A stretch of DNA of 40,504 nucleotides, from positions 1-40,504 of the forward strand of contig NZ_JADEXU010000068.1 of the NCBI RefSeq assembly GCF_015206895.1, in the 5' to 3' direction. The first letter of the stretch is position 1; every line of letters begins with the position of its first letter. The notes under the pieces are model-generated. The model saw nothing but the letters and a program-made list of their open reading frames with translations, made no database searches and was not told the DNA's origin. This document shows, piece by piece, positions 1 to 9,229 of this stretch. The DNA comes from Nostoc sp. LEGE 12450 (GTDB lineage Bacteria; Cyanobacteriota; Cyanobacteriia; Cyanobacteriales; Nostocaceae). The position numbers were made by a program, and so were the translations under genes.

Positions 1-133
1 AAGTTTGGTCTTGCTCATGCGTCAGAAATACCCTTAAACGTGCCCCCATACACAAATCACTTTGTAGATGCATTTTCAGTATTTATATATCTTAACATAC
101 CGGATTTTTTTGATGCCTACCTACTTAATTAAT
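1..133. other. Downstream flank of feoA, no gene seen
   Basis: This AT-rich edge of the window lies beyond the feoA stop codon. I see no reading frame or clear hairpin in it. In related genomes feoB or other metal-transport genes can follow, but nothing here shows that. Confidence 0.4.
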
Positions 134-385
134 TCAATTATCAAGAATGCGGACATAAATAGCTTGGATACTTTCTGTATCTAGTGCTAAAGATGTATTT
201 TGTATTTTAATAATAAATGATGGAAGGTTTTGTTCTAAAGTAATAGTAGTTCCTGGCATTACCCCTATTAATATTAGTCTATTTAATATTCTTTCATCCT
301 GACTTTTACAGAAGGTGACGATTCCTCGCTCTCCTGTTCTCAATAATTCTAATGAACAGCCAGTTACACTAAAGGGGGTAAACAT
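134..385 (-). CDS. feoA: FeoA-domain protein
   Basis: This is a small 83-residue protein with the SH3-like FeoA fold pattern: an N-terminal hydrophobic strand, a GERG turn, then RLILIGVMPGTTI, which resembles the G-(M/V)-x-PG signature of FeoA domains. FeoA proteins are cytoplasmic accessory factors of the FeoB ferrous iron transporter. It is the last gene of the minus-strand cluster, about 100 bp after fdxH, so a role in iron supply for nitrogenase synthesis is plausible by context. No feoB is visible because the window ends. The ATG start is at 385. The family call is solid. The link to iron uptake in nitrogen-fixing cells is inference. Confidence 0.75.
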   Translation of the reverse strand: MFTPFSVTGCSLELLRTGERGIVTFCKSQDERILNRLILIGVMPGTTITLEQNLPSFIIKIQNTSLALDTESIQAIYVRILDN

Positions 386-489
386 TTGAATTATAAATTA
401 AGGATTTTGAAGGGAAGAAGGAAGTATATTTTCATCCTTCACCCTTCATGCTTTATTTGGTTGCCAAAGACAACAACCAAAGTAATACT

Positions 490-789
490 TTATACGAGAT
501 ATGCTTCTTGATGTGTTTTAATTGTGCAATTAGAACGAGGATAAGTTACACAAAGTAGAGCGTATCCTTTAGAAACCTGATCGTCATCCAGGAAGTTTTG
601 ATCTTCTTGATTAACTTCACCTTCAACAACCTTACCTACACAGCTAGAGCAAGATCCTGCATGACATGAAAAAGGCAATTCAATACCATTTTCTTCTGCT
701 GCTTCTAAGATAGTGGTGTCTTCTTCAACTTCAATTGTGGTGTCGAGGTCTTCTTTTTTGTTGATTAATCTAACTTGGTAGGAAGCCAT
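490..789 (-). CDS. fdxH: Heterocyst-type [2Fe-2S] ferredoxin
   Basis: This 99-residue plant-type ferredoxin is the electron donor to nitrogenase reductase (NifH) in heterocysts. The cluster ligands are C42, C47 and C50 in the CHAGSCSSC motif, and C80 in the ALLCVTYP segment. Length and sequence fit FdxH rather than vegetative PetF: it has the acidic [15 protein letters not shown] stretch and ends in EAYLV. It sits at the expected place after hesB in the nif cluster. The gap to hesB (790-1054) is longer than most in the cluster and could hold its own promoter, as reported for fdxH in Anabaena, but I did not identify one. Confidence 0.95.
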   Translation of the reverse strand: MASYQVRLINKKEDLDTTIEVEEDTTILEAAEENGIELPFSCHAGSCSSCVGKVVEGEVNQEDQNFLDDDQVSKGYALLCVTYPRSNCTIKTHQEAYLV

Positions 790-1054
790 TTTCCGATTCT
801 CCTCAAACGTTATACAGTTGGTTTAATTTCCGAAGTTTTTGAGCAACCTATCCTACTTTTTGCTTCCCTCTTTCTTACGGAGATGCAAAGTTTAGTCGGC
901 TTCTCTATAGAGGTAAGGGATGCAATGCGAACGAGAAGCTACCTCAGCAAGGCGATAAGCCTGCGGCATGGCTTCTCTACGAGACGCTCCGCGAACGCTT
1001 ACCGCATCTATGATGAAAGCCTCTACAATCAAACTTGGCGCTAACGGAATGATG
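790..1054. repeat. hesB-fdxH spacer with dispersed cyanobacterial repeat
   Basis: This non-coding spacer contains a repeat of the kind dispersed in Nostoc genomes, centred at about 950-1010 and including GGCTTCTCTACGAGACGC and CCGCGAACGC. Reading frames across it on both strands are products of the repeat and have no recognisable protein similarity. The fdxH promoter is expected in this spacer, but no clear motif was found. Confidence 0.5.
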
Positions 1055-1426
1055 TTAGCTGCAAGGTACACCAGTAGGCGTACCGTCGTCTGTTTTGAAA
1101 GACTTTCCACAACCGCAGGTATCAGTTGCATTGGGGTTGATGAATTTAAAACCGCTTTCCATCACTCCCTCAACGAAGTCAACGATAACTCCGTCTAATA
1201 AGGGCGCACTTTTGGCATCAACGTAAACTACCACTTTGCCTTGGTGACTTACCAAATCATCTGGTTGGGGCTTGCTGGTGATATCGATCGCATATTCATA
1301 GCCACTGCAACCACCATCTTTTACAGAGATGCGGACACCTTTAGTTGCGCCATCAGCGTCGGGTGCTGAACCTTTGAGGAATGCTCGCAGATGAAATTCT
1401 GCTTTTTCTGATAAAATAACGGCCAT
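1055..1426 (-). CDS. hesB: HesB/IscA-family iron-sulfur assembly protein
   Basis: This A-type carrier protein of 123 residues delivers Fe-S clusters. The three family cysteines are present: C40 in DGGCSGYEY and the C-terminal TCGCGKSF pair. The start codon follows an AGGAG ribosome binding site. The last residues (DDGTPTGVPCS) extend slightly beyond a typical IscA and include an extra cysteine. It lies between hesA and fdxH, the conserved hesAB-fdxH block of heterocystous cyanobacteria. The likely role is cluster insertion for nitrogenase or FdxH in heterocysts; this is inferred from family and context. Confidence 0.92.
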   Translation of the reverse strand: MAVILSEKAEFHLRAFLKGSAPDADGATKGVRISVKDGGCSGYEYAIDITSKPQPDDLVSHQGKVVVYVDAKSAPLLDGVIVDFVEGVMESGFKFINPNATDTCGCGKSFKTDDGTPTGVPCS

Positions 1427-1568
1427 TAAGTCTCCTGATTTGTAGCGATTAGTTGTTCTGATTTCAGGTGTAGGTTGTCATTTGTCAGTTGTCTTTTGTC
1501 CTTTGTTATTCACTAATGACCAATACTTCGGCTTCGCTCAGTACAAGTGACTAATGACTAATGACAAA

Positions 1569-2378
1569 TTAAGTATTTTGTGCAATACCCGTGCCTGTAG
1601 GTTCCATCGAATTGGATTGCGCGTGTCTCCAAGGCGCACTATTACCGCATACTGGACAAGAGCGATCGCGGTGAGAACGGCGTTTAGCAAATTCCATCCG
1701 ATTTAGGTCGATTGTTAGCAATTGCGACAATAGAGGCTGACTAAACCCGGTGATCAGCTTGATAGCTTCCAGTGCTGTTAAACAAGCTAGGGTTCCAGAA
1801 ACAGCACCTAGAACTGAAAAGCCGCGCTGATCCCACTCAGGCTTTTCTGGAAACAGACAAGACAAGCAAGGAGTCACACCAGGAATAATTGTCGTCAGGT
1901 AAGCCTCCATCCCATTCATTGCAGCTTCCACCATTGGCTTACGCGATCGCACACAGGCTTCATTTAACAAATTGCGCTCTGTAAAATTGTGGGCGCAATC
2001 AAGAGCCATATCAGCAGATTGCACTAACGAATCTACATTTTCCGGGGTGATGTAATCATGAACAATTTCCACTTGGACATCAGGATTAATCGCATCCAGA
2101 GTTTCTTTAGCTTTGAATACCCTTGGCTTACCTACCCAATCATCAGTCATGAGAACCTGACGATTCATATCATCTAGCTGCAAGTCACCACCCCGGACTA
2201 GGATTAGCCGCCCAACGCCCGCTACTGCTAAGTAAAGCGCCGCCGTACCGCCTAATCCCCCCACACCTGTAACCAAAACTGTCGCTGACTTCAGGCGTTT
2301 CTGTGCTGTTTCGCCAAAATTCGGAAGCATCATTTGGCGACGATAGCGTTCTAATTCGGTAGGCGTTAGGTTAACCAA
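1569..2378 (-). CDS. hesA: HesA, ThiF/MoeB-like adenylyltransferase
   Basis: This 269-residue E1-like protein has the ATP-binding glycine motif VTGVGGLGG near residue 37, the DxDxxNRQ-like segment DLQLDDMNRQ, and CxxC pairs (CLSC near 170 and CPVC near 240) that bind zinc in this family. Relatives adenylate the C-terminus of small sulfur-carrier proteins. In the nif cluster HesA is thought to help cofactor synthesis, and its substrate is unknown here. The start is TTG at 2378, with a perfect AGGAGG (2385-2390) upstream that overlaps the nifW stop codon. This suggests translational coupling. Confidence 0.9.
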   Translation of the reverse strand: MVNLTPTELERYRRQMMLPNFGETAQKRLKSATVLVTGVGGLGGTAALYLAVAGVGRLILVRGGDLQLDDMNRQVLMTDDWVGKPRVFKAKETLDAINPDVQVEIVHDYITPENVDSLVQSADMALDCAHNFTERNLLNEACVRSRKPMVEAAMNGMEAYLTTIIPGVTPCLSCLFPEKPEWDQRGFSVLGAVSGTLACLTALEAIKLITGFSQPLLSQLLTIDLNRMEFAKRRSHRDRSCPVCGNSAPWRHAQSNSMEPTGTGIAQNT

Positions 2379-2388
2379 TTTATACCTC

Positions 2389-2706
2389 CTAATCAGAAGT
2401 GATTTCTGTCAGTGTGACTACATTTTTCGGCTTGTCGTTAAACACTTTGAACAGCTTTTGTTCGTAAGCTGTCGATTCGGTAAATAACTGATAAGCTTTT
2501 TGCAAAGCCAAAGAATATTGATTTAATTTCTCTTCTTGACTCAAGTCAGGAGAATTATCATCAATTTCCTGCATGTGTTGAGAAAACTTTTTCAGAATAT
2601 GTAGACGATGCACATTCACAACTTCTAAGTCGTAGGACATGTTAAAGAATTGGAAAAATTCTTCTGCATCTACGAGCTTCTTGAATTCATCAATAGTTCC
2701 AGTCAC
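2389..2706 (-). CDS. nifW: NifW, nitrogenase-stabilising protein
   Basis: The family signature FKKLVDAEEFFQFF...VVNVHRLHILKKFSQ identifies NifW, which associates with the MoFe protein and is thought to protect or stabilise it against oxygen. The frame can be opened at a TTG (2727), but that codon sits in a heptamer repeat without a ribosome binding site. I prefer GTG at 2706, which has GGAG nine bases upstream and gives an N-terminus MTGTIDEF as in other cyanobacterial NifW proteins (105 residues). The stop overlaps the hesA ribosome binding site. Confidence 0.88.
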   Translation of the reverse strand: MTGTIDEFKKLVDAEEFFQFFNMSYDLEVVNVHRLHILKKFSQHMQEIDDNSPDLSQEEKLNQYSLALQKAYQLFTESTAYEQKLFKVFNDKPKNVVTLTEITSD

Positions 2707-2724
2707 GTCGCTTTGCTCCGAATT

Positions 2725-2752
2725 CAAAAGTCAAAAGTCAAAAGTCAAAATT
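2725..2752. repeat. Heptamer short tandem repeat
   Basis: Several copies of CAAAAGT (on this strand) run in tandem just upstream of nifW. This is a short tandemly repeated sequence of the type common between genes of heterocystous cyanobacteria. Confidence 0.7.
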
Positions 2753-2797
2753 AACAATACCCATAATTTTAGGGGCTTGTATCTTTTTCCTTCTAGG

Positions 2798-2998
2798 TCA
2801 TTTAGCATTTTCCAATTGTTTTAGATGCTGCTTAAGTTCATCTAACTGGCGATAGATTTCATAAGTTGCGGCGGCAACATCCATAAGTTGGTTGTAATCT
2901 GTTGGCAGACCTTCAGCTAAATCATGCAGATCCATTTTCATTTGACCTGCTTTGCTGTTAAGCCGTCTGATTTGTCCTTGTAGTTCCTCAATAGTCAT
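2798..2998 (-). CDS. Small nif-cluster coiled-coil protein (DUF683/CCE_0567 type)
   Basis: This 66-residue helical protein has heptad-like spacing (IRRLNSKAGQMKMDLHDLAEGLP, then ATYEIYRQLDELKQHLKQLE). Length, sequence style and position between the nifX-associated ORF and nifW match the small DUF683 proteins conserved in diazotrophic cyanobacteria. Structures of that family are helical hairpins. The exact role is unknown. A nitrogenase accessory function is inferred from its place in the cluster. Confidence 0.8.
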   Translation of the reverse strand: MTIEELQGQIRRLNSKAGQMKMDLHDLAEGLPTDYNQLMDVAAATYEIYRQLDELKQHLKQLENAK

Positions 2999-3075
2999 TT
3001 GTCCTTCGTCCTTTGTCCTTTTTCATTAGTCATTTGTCTTTTACTAATGACCAATGACCAATGACTAATGACTAA
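2999..3075. repeat. Short tandem repeats in the nifX-ORF/DUF683 spacer
   Basis: The spacer is made almost entirely of TTTGTCC and AATGACC type heptamers (TTTGTCCTTTGTCC, then ACCAATGACCAATGACTAATGAC). Similar tracts occur near 1480-1565, 6890-6985 and 38850-38890, so the same repeat family sits in several spacers of this cluster. Confidence 0.75.
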
Positions 3076-3552
3076 TTAAATTTTGCCAACTTCAGGAAAG
3101 CGTTTCGCCAAATCAAGACCTTTTTTGACGTAGCTTTCTCCTTCTTCTGCTAATTTCTCTACTGAGTCAAAGCCAAAGCGATGAGCATCTCGCAAGGTTT
3201 TTACAGCTAGCAAAAGACGGCCAGAAAAAACTAGCGCCCAGCCAAATCCTTCATGGCTCAAATCAACTACAACCTGGGATATCAAACCTGTTTCTTGTTC
3301 AATTCCAGCAGCTACAGCCCGAAAAAATGCCATAATTCGTGCTTGTGTGATCGGATCAACTTCTCCCTCAACGGAGATTTCTCGTTTCTTTTGTTTGGTG
3401 ACAATAAAGGGTTTGAGAATTAATTCATCCGACCAACTGCGATAAACTCCATAACTGTCTTGACCACGGATTTGTTTAATTAATACCTTCAGAAAAGGTG
3501 AGTTCAAGACTTCAGTTGTAGCAGTTCCGTTAACACTATTATTTGTGGTCAT
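3076..3552 (-). CDS. NifX-associated protein (DUF269)
   Basis: This 158-residue protein has the features of the NifX-associated family: FLKVLIKQIRGQDSYGVYRSW near the N-terminus, KKREISVEGEVDP in the middle and VVDLSHEGFGWALVF later. The family always accompanies nifX/nifEN and is presumed to help FeMo-cofactor synthesis, but no enzyme activity is established. Its ATG overlaps the nifX stop in an ATGA, so the two are translationally coupled. Confidence 0.88.
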   Translation of the reverse strand: MTTNNSVNGTATTEVLNSPFLKVLIKQIRGQDSYGVYRSWSDELILKPFIVTKQKKREISVEGEVDPITQARIMAFFRAVAAGIEQETGLISQVVVDLSHEGFGWALVFSGRLLLAVKTLRDAHRFGFDSVEKLAEEGESYVKKGLDLAKRFPEVGKI

Positions 3553-3962
3553 ACTGTTGCTTCGTCTTCAATTTCATCGGCAAAGTTTGTGGTTTTTGGC
3601 TGTAAAGCTTTACGCAACCAAGGTGGAGGATTACCTTTGAGGGTTTTCACTAACTTATTTAGCACTTCGCTAATTTCTTCTTCTTCTGATCGCGCCTTCA
3701 CTGGGGTGACACCTTTCTTGATTAACCGAGCGGCGGCACTACCACCAATTGCTGTTACGTAAACAATCGTACAGTCGCCTATTGCTTCAAGTTTTGGGGT
3801 GATTTTGTCTTCATTCCCGTCTTCTTTGAGTTCGCCTTCAAAGGTGAGGGTTTCTACGAAGTGATATCCCTCATCGGTAATTTCGTAAACATCAATCATT
3901 TTTGCCCATCCGAAGTGGGCATTAATATGAACTCGGTCACTCGTCGTGAAGGCTATTTTCAT
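3549..3962 (-). CDS. nifX: NifX, FeMo-cofactor precursor carrier
   Basis: This is a 137-residue NifX/NifB-C-terminal-like domain protein. It begins MKIAFTTSDRVHINAHFGWAK, the usual cofactor-binding strand with a histidine, and has the GDCTIVYVTAIGGSAAARLI segment of the family. NifX binds the NifB cofactor and VK-cluster and passes them to NifEN. The acidic tail (FADEIEDEATV) is variable in the family. Its stop overlaps the next ORF. Confidence 0.92.
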   Translation of the reverse strand: MKIAFTTSDRVHINAHFGWAKMIDVYEITDEGYHFVETLTFEGELKEDGNEDKITPKLEAIGDCTIVYVTAIGGSAAARLIKKGVTPVKARSEEEEISEVLNKLVKTLKGNPPPWLRKALQPKTTNFADEIEDEATV

Positions 3963-4032
3963 CGTAATTCTCCTCTCTAAAGTTTTGAATTTTGAAGCAA
4001 TACGGTTCAGTTAGTAATATTTAGCCTCGGAA

Positions 4033-4115
4033 GATCCCCCCAACCCCCCTTAATAACGGGGGCTAATTTAAGGCTTGCTCTATTCCCTCCTTTTTAAGGA
4101 GGGTTAGGGAGGATC
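4033..4115. repeat. Palindromic repeat in nifN-nifX spacer
   Basis: GATCCCCCCAACCCCCCTTA (from 4033) is nearly the reverse complement of the segment ending GGGTTAGGGAGGATC at 4115. The result is a long imperfect stem around a G/C-rich loop, a dispersed palindrome common in Nostoc. It could act as an RNA-processing or partial termination site between nifN and nifX. Confidence 0.65.
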
Positions 4116-4153
4116 AACTTTTAACTGAACTGTTTTGAATTTCAAGTGTGAAT

Positions 4154-5491
4154 TCAAAACTCAGCGCTCACAGTTCCGAACTCTTGGAACTGTTTAACTC
4201 TCGCTTCTTCTGCCTCTAAAAATAGGTTGCCGATGCCAAATAAAAGCTCCATCGTGCCTCGATAGCCAACTTTAGTAAACTGACCATTACCTAAGCGGTC
4301 ATAAATGGGCAATCCTAGACGATAAAGAGGAATCGAGAGGCGTTTTGCGATCGCACCCACATTCGAGTTACCAATCAGCAAATCAGACCCAGCGCATAAA
4401 CTCTCAAAGTCTTCTAAATCGCCGATGGTGATGCTTTTCACCGGGAGTTTTTCTAAGAGGTGCGATCGCGTGGTTGTCACCACAGCATGAATTTGCGCTC
4501 CCATCGATTGTAGGAAATGCACGGTTGACCACAACAAATCAGGTTCCAGTGCGAGGGAAACTCGTTTTGCACCGAAGTAAAAATGAGTGTCCAGCATCGC
4601 ATCTTGCAACTGACGACGTTGGCGGCGGTATTTTTCGGGTACGCTGTTACCGCTCAGAATTGCCAATGCTTGGATAAACTCATCTACTGGTTCTAATCCA
4701 GTCAGTTCGCCAAACACCTCATAAGGTGTGCCAAAGCGTTCTTCGAGAATCTTTGCAGCCCCCCGCATACTTTCACCCAATGCCAGGGTAAAAGCAGAAC
4801 TACCTACTTCTCGTAGCTGTTTTAAGGTAGTTCCACTGACTGTAACCGCACTATAATTATCCTCTAAATGTCCATCTAGAGAAGCGCCAAGGTCAGGTAC
4901 AAAGATCGGCACTAATCCAAAGGATGTGACTATCTCTTTGATTTCCTGTACATCCCCAGGTGTGAAGGCAGAACCCGCCAAAATCGTGACTTGTTCAGTT
5001 CTGAGTCCACCCGCGCGAGGAATTTCCTTAACTATGCTTTCCACAGCAACAGCAAAGCCATCTTGTAACGCACCTTTAAAATCTGGGGTAGGTGCAAAAA
5101 CGATCGCTAAATCATTCAATTCGGGATGGCGATCGCGGATTTCCTTCAGAAAACCTTCGATGTCATCTCCTCTAGTTTCCGTTAACCCAGTGGTACATAA
5201 ACCAATAATTTCTGGGTTAGCTTTTTCCACCAGAGTCAGAATTGCTTGCTCTACATTCTCTTCACCACCCAAGATTGTAGTAACTTCCGTCATCGCTGTG
5301 GTAGCTAAGGGAATCGCTTCCCGGAAATGCCGTACCAGGACAACTTTAGCGAAAGCAGTACAACCTTGAGAACCGTGGAATAAGGGCATTGTCCCTTTCA
5401 ATCCCAAAAAGGCTAAGGTTGCGCCCAAAGCTTGACTTTGCTTGAGGGGATTAACTGTCAGTGCTTTGTTAGAAGCGGTAACGATCGCCAT
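4154..5491 (-). CDS. nifN: NifN, FeMo-cofactor scaffold subunit
   Basis: NifN is the beta-like subunit of the NifEN scaffold on which FeMo-cofactor is matured. The family features are LTVNPLKQSQALGATLAFLG at the N-terminus, HGSQGCTAFAKV (cysteine ligand region), the GLCTTGLTE loop, and the C-terminal GNSNVGAIAKRLSIPLYRLGLPIYDRLG. The frame extends upstream to 5542, but the ATG at 5491 gives the usual start MAIVTASNK (445 residues). This ATG shares one base with the nifE stop (TAATG), so translation is coupled. Confidence 0.95.
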   Translation of the reverse strand: MAIVTASNKALTVNPLKQSQALGATLAFLGLKGTMPLFHGSQGCTAFAKVVLVRHFREAIPLATTAMTEVTTILGGEENVEQAILTLVEKANPEIIGLCTTGLTETRGDDIEGFLKEIRDRHPELNDLAIVFAPTPDFKGALQDGFAVAVESIVKEIPRAGGLRTEQVTILAGSAFTPGDVQEIKEIVTSFGLVPIFVPDLGASLDGHLEDNYSAVTVSGTTLKQLREVGSSAFTLALGESMRGAAKILEERFGTPYEVFGELTGLEPVDEFIQALAILSGNSVPEKYRRQRRQLQDAMLDTHFYFGAKRVSLALEPDLLWSTVHFLQSMGAQIHAVVTTTRSHLLEKLPVKSITIGDLEDFESLCAGSDLLIGNSNVGAIAKRLSIPLYRLGLPIYDRLGNGQFTKVGYRGTMELLFGIGNLFLEAEEARVKQFQEFGTVSAEF

Positions 5492-6873
5492 TAAACTTCC
5501 TCCTCTTCTTCCCAAGGAGCGGGTTTGCGTATTTGTTCCCAAATCGGGCTATACAGAGCTTCGTACAGTTCCCGCGCCATCTCAATCATTCCTACATAAC
5601 CTGCATAAGGATGGTGGCGTTCTTGGTTGATATCAAGGAAAGGAATTCGAGCTTTCAAAGCTGTGTATTGGTTACGTCCACCAGCAATCAGCATATCTGC
5701 GCGAGTGTCTTTAACCAGTTGTAGCAATTCTTGAGCGTTGCCTTTCTCTAGCATGATGCCATCGTTGCCAATCAACTTCTTGATTTTGGCTTTATCTTCT
5801 TCAGTACTTTTCCGAGTACTGGTAGCAACAACTTCAATGCCTAAGTCTCTAGCAGCCGAAATAATCGACCAACTCTTAACACCACCTGTATACAAAACAA
5901 CCCGCTTACCTTTGAGTCGAGCGCGATAAGGAGCCAGTGCCAAATCTAAAGCAGCCGTTTCTTCTGCAATTAGCTTTTCTGTCCGCTCCTGTAAATCAGC
6001 GTCGCCTAATTTAGCGGCGATGTTTCGCAGACAGCGATTCATATCATCAATGCCGTAGAAAGACTCTTCAATGTAAGGGATGTTGTAACGCTCCTCCATC
6101 TTTCTCGCCATATTGAGCAGCGCTCGTGAGCAGATCATGACGTTGAGCTTGGCACGGTGGGCGTAGCGAATTTCATCGTAGCGAGCATCGCCCGTAATTT
6201 TAGACAAAATACGAATGCCTAATTTTTCTAGCAGTGGTGTTACTCCCCACATTTCACCGGCGATGTTGTATTCACCGATTAAGTTAATATCATAGGGCGT
6301 TGTATGTTCCGGTTCTGCTGTTCCGACAACATATTCTAATAAAGCTTCACCGCCAAAACGGTTGCCCAGATTTTTACTGCCAATGAATCCTGGGGCAATC
6401 ACAGGAACAACAGGAATACCGATTTTCTCAGCCGCAGCTTTGCAGACAGCATCCATATCATCGCCAATTAGGGCTGTAACGCAAGTGGCGTAGACGAATA
6501 CTGCTGCTGGTTGGTAGCGCTCGTGAAGTTCTAGAATCGCTTTGTAGAGTTTCTTTTCGCCACCGAAGATGACATCATTTTCACCCAAGTCTGTGGTAAA
6601 GCCCATTTTGTAGAGTTGAGGGCCAGACGACAGACTACCACGACTGCCCCAGGAATTACCAGCACAGGCGATCGGCCCGTGGACTAGATGCGCTGCATCT
6701 GCGATCGGCACTAGAGCAATCATTGCACCATCAAAGGCACAGCCCCCTTGAGCCGCGCCAGGTTGTGCCTGTTGAGCGCATGATTTGTTTTTCTTTTCCG
6801 CTTGTTTGTGCTGATTATGCTCGCATCCTGTCTCAGTCAGCAGCTCGTTGATTTTGCCTTGGGTGCTTTTCAT
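5491..6873 (-). CDS. nifE: NifE, FeMo-cofactor scaffold subunit
   Basis: NifE is the alpha-like subunit of the NifEN scaffold. Visible features are the cysteine-rich N-terminus ending [39 protein letters not shown], and [25 protein letters not shown] near the end. The frame opens at 6915, but the internal ATG at 6873 gives the normal start [12 protein letters not shown] (460 residues), and the extra 14 codons lie in repeat sequence. The tail carries five consecutive glutamates. It overlaps nifN by one base. Confidence 0.95.
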   Translation of the reverse strand: MKSTQGKINELLTETGCEHNQHKQAEKKNKSCAQQAQPGAAQGGCAFDGAMIALVPIADAAHLVHGPIACAGNSWGSRGSLSSGPQLYKMGFTTDLGENDVIFGGEKKLYKAILELHERYQPAAVFVYATCVTALIGDDMDAVCKAAAEKIGIPVVPVIAPGFIGSKNLGNRFGGEALLEYVVGTAEPEHTTPYDINLIGEYNIAGEMWGVTPLLEKLGIRILSKITGDARYDEIRYAHRAKLNVMICSRALLNMARKMEERYNIPYIEESFYGIDDMNRCLRNIAAKLGDADLQERTEKLIAEETAALDLALAPYRARLKGKRVVLYTGGVKSWSIISAARDLGIEVVATSTRKSTEEDKAKIKKLIGNDGIMLEKGNAQELLQLVKDTRADMLIAGGRNQYTALKARIPFLDINQERHHPYAGYVGMIEMARELYEALYSPIWEQIRKPAPWEEEEEV

Positions 6874-6889
6874 CTCTCTTCTCTTAATT

Positions 6890-6986
6890 GTTAATTGTCC
6901 TTTGTCATTTGTCATTTGTCCTTTGAATAACTAACAACTAATGACTAATAACTAATGACCAATGACCAATGACCAATGACCAATGA
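6890..6986. repeat. Tandem AATGACC heptamers upstream of nifE
   Basis: The segment holds repeats of TCATTTG/TCCTTTG followed by about six consecutive variants of AATGACC/AATGACT. It fills the whole spacer between the Mo-nitrogenase-associated ORF and nifE. A hairpin role is unlikely because the units are direct repeats. Confidence 0.75.
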
Positions 6987-7334
6987 CTAACAAATGTATT
7001 TTGTGACATCCTCTCCACATACATCGGCGAGGTAAGATAGAGCGCGGAAACGCAATCCTACAAATTCGTCATATAAAGGATTGAGTTTACATAGTGGTGG
7101 GATATCAATACACTTCCCAAATAATTTAATTTGTCGCTCAAAGGGACAACAACAAGGAATTGTTTGGCAAATTAGATGAGCGAAGCGATTATTTTTAACC
7201 TGAATTCCATCCACTACACGGCGCAACGGATTAAGAAGATTGTTGAACCACCCTCGTTTTTTCTGGTTAGGTGGATGGTAATTAGGATGAGGATGAGTGT
7301 GAGTATGTTCGTGAGTGTGATTGATGGTTTCCAT
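6987..7334 (-). CDS. Mo-dependent nitrogenase-associated protein (Mo-nitro_C), His-rich
   Basis: This 115-residue protein matches the ORF found between nifK and nifE in heterocystous cyanobacteria. Its core (NNRFAHLICQTIPCCCPFERQIKLF...IPPLCKLNPLYDEFVGLRFRALSYLADVCGED) is the Mo-nitro_C domain. The first 20 residues are unusually His/Thr/Pro-rich (HTHEHTHTHPHPNYHPP), which could bind metal. C-rich CCC and the final C suggest metal or redox chemistry. Function is unproven; a nitrogenase role is inferred from the family's distribution. Confidence 0.82.
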   Translation of the reverse strand: METINHTHEHTHTHPHPNYHPPNQKKRGWFNNLLNPLRRVVDGIQVKNNRFAHLICQTIPCCCPFERQIKLFGKCIDIPPLCKLNPLYDEFVGLRFRALSYLADVCGEDVTKYIC

Positions 7335-7493
7335 TTATAGATACCTTGGGTAAATGCTAGAAAGAAAAAGGGGAGTTGGGGATTGGGGATTGGGCATCGG
7401 GCATTGGGTTTGGATATTTCCCTGCTCCCGACTCCCTATTCCCTACTCCCCTTCTTTACCCTTTAATTAACACGTTGTGTTTCTACGCAATTT

Positions 7494-9029
7494 CTAACGA
7501 ATCAAGTCGTAGGAAATATCTGTCTTAGAAGGAATGTTGGTGTTGCGATCGATTTCTTCAAACAGGGTGTTTACAGTCCAGTTGAGGAGGTTGATTATAC
7601 CTTGATAACCAATGGTGGCGTAGCGGTGTAAGTGGTGGCGATCCATGATGGGGTAGCCGATTCTCACGAGGGGAATCTTGGTGTCGCGCCACAGGTACTT
7701 ACCGTATGTGTTACCAACTAAGAAGTCTACTGGTTCGGTGAACAACAGCGATCGCATGTGCCACAAGTCCTTACCAGGCCAAACAGTTGCATGTTGACCG
7801 AAGGGGCTAGAAGCAAGCAGTTCTTTCATTTCTGCTTCAAATACTTCGTTGCTGTTGTGAACCAAGATATGCACAGGTTCAGCACCCATTTCTAGCATAA
7901 AGCCAACTACGCTGTATACTAAATCTGGTTCGCCGTAGATAGCGAAGCGCTTGCCGTGAATCCATGAGTGAGAGTCAGTCATGGCATCAACTGCACGACC
8001 GCGTTCGATTTCCAATTCTTCAGGAATGGGGATACCGCTCAATTCGCTGAGTTTCATCAAGAACTCATCAGTACCCTTAATGCCCCAAGGACGGGAAACT
8101 GAAGTTGGTTGCTTCCATTCTTTCTCGATGTACTCGCGGGTTTTGAGGGTAGAGTGTGCTTGCAGAGCGATCGTCGCTTTAGCATTAATTGAATCTTCTG
8201 CATCTTCTAGCTTTGTACCACCTGGATACATATCGAACTCACCTGTGTTTGGTGAATCCAAGTAGTCGCTGTTGTCGGCTAGAATTGTGTAGTCAAAGCC
8301 GAACAAAGAAGCAATCCGCTTGATTTCGCGGTTGTTGCCTACATAGGTGTCAAAACCTGGGATGAAGTTGATTTTACCATTGCTGGTTTCTTTCTTATGA
8401 CCTGCGGTCAGGTTAGAAAGAATTCCCTTCATCATGTTGTCGTAACCAGTGATGTGGGAACCAACAAAGCTAGGGGTGTGAGCGTAGGGTACTGGGAAAT
8501 CTTGAGGAACTGAACCAGCTTCCTTGGCGTTGTTGATGAAAGACTGCAAGTCATCACCAATTACTTCTGCCATACAGGTGGTGCAGACAGCGATCATCTT
8601 GGGCTTGTAGAGTTGGTAAGAGTTCGCCAAGCCGTCAATCATGTTTTGCAGACCACCAAACACGGCTGCATCTTCAGTCATTGAAGAAGATACACCAGAG
8701 AATGGTTCTTTGTAGTGACGGGTTAAGTGGGTGCGGAAGTAAGCAACGCAACCTTGAGAACCTTGAACGAAAGGTAGAGTACCTTCAAAACCAACAGCAG
8801 CAAAGATTGCTCCTAGTGGTTGGCAGCCTTTAGCAGGGTTAACGGTTAAAGCTTCACGAGCGAAGTTCTTTTCACGATAATCCCAACCTTTTGTCCACTC
8901 TGCAACCCGTTGTACTTCTTCGGCTTCGTGACCGTTTTCAAACTGCTTTTTGTTTTCAAATAGCTGTTGATACTCAGGTTGGTGGAATAACTCGACGTGA
9001 TCTTGAATTTTTTCTGGATTCTGAGGCAT
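7494..9029 (-). CDS. nifK: NifK, MoFe protein beta subunit
   Basis: NifK is the beta subunit of dinitrogenase and binds the P-cluster with NifD. The 511-residue length is normal for cyanobacteria. Diagnostic segments are [35 protein letters not shown] (P-cluster cysteines), [13 protein letters not shown], and [32 protein letters not shown] near the C-terminus. It lies 200 bp downstream of the detached 3' end of nifD. In the unexcised state it is therefore separated from the nifHD promoter by the 26.8-kb element. Confidence 0.97.
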   Translation of the reverse strand: MPQNPEKIQDHVELFHQPEYQQLFENKKQFENGHEAEEVQRVAEWTKGWDYREKNFAREALTVNPAKGCQPLGAIFAAVGFEGTLPFVQGSQGCVAYFRTHLTRHYKEPFSGVSSSMTEDAAVFGGLQNMIDGLANSYQLYKPKMIAVCTTCMAEVIGDDLQSFINNAKEAGSVPQDFPVPYAHTPSFVGSHITGYDNMMKGILSNLTAGHKKETSNGKINFIPGFDTYVGNNREIKRIASLFGFDYTILADNSDYLDSPNTGEFDMYPGGTKLEDAEDSINAKATIALQAHSTLKTREYIEKEWKQPTSVSRPWGIKGTDEFLMKLSELSGIPIPEELEIERGRAVDAMTDSHSWIHGKRFAIYGEPDLVYSVVGFMLEMGAEPVHILVHNSNEVFEAEMKELLASSPFGQHATVWPGKDLWHMRSLLFTEPVDFLVGNTYGKYLWRDTKIPLVRIGYPIMDRHHLHRYATIGYQGIINLLNWTVNTLFEEIDRNTNIPSKTDISYDLIR

Positions 9030-9178
9030 TTCTTCTGGACTCCAAGGTTACTGAATTCTTTTACTGATTGAGGTGCGAGTGGGGAGTAGGGAGTGGAAAT
9101 ATGATTCAAAATTCAAAATGCAAAAATCAAAATAAATTTTTAATCTTTCAATTTTGAATTTTGTATTGCCAACTCCCC

Positions 9179-9198
9179 CCTGGGGTTTTAGCCCCAGG
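9179..9198. promoter_or_regulatory. Hairpin in the nifD-nifK spacer
   Basis: CCTGGGG (9179-9185) pairs with CCCCAGG (9192-9198) around a six-base loop, between the nifD stop and nifK. It has no T-run on the transcript strand, so it more likely stabilises or punctuates the nifDK mRNA than terminates it. This is inference. Confidence 0.5.
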
Positions 9199-9229
9199 TT
9201 ATCCTTACTTATCTCACTCTCCCATTTCC

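Noticed and set aside
892..1198. Overlapping frames in the hesB-fdxH spacer as genes
   Set aside because: They arise from a dispersed repeat or run antisense to hesB and have no protein-family character.
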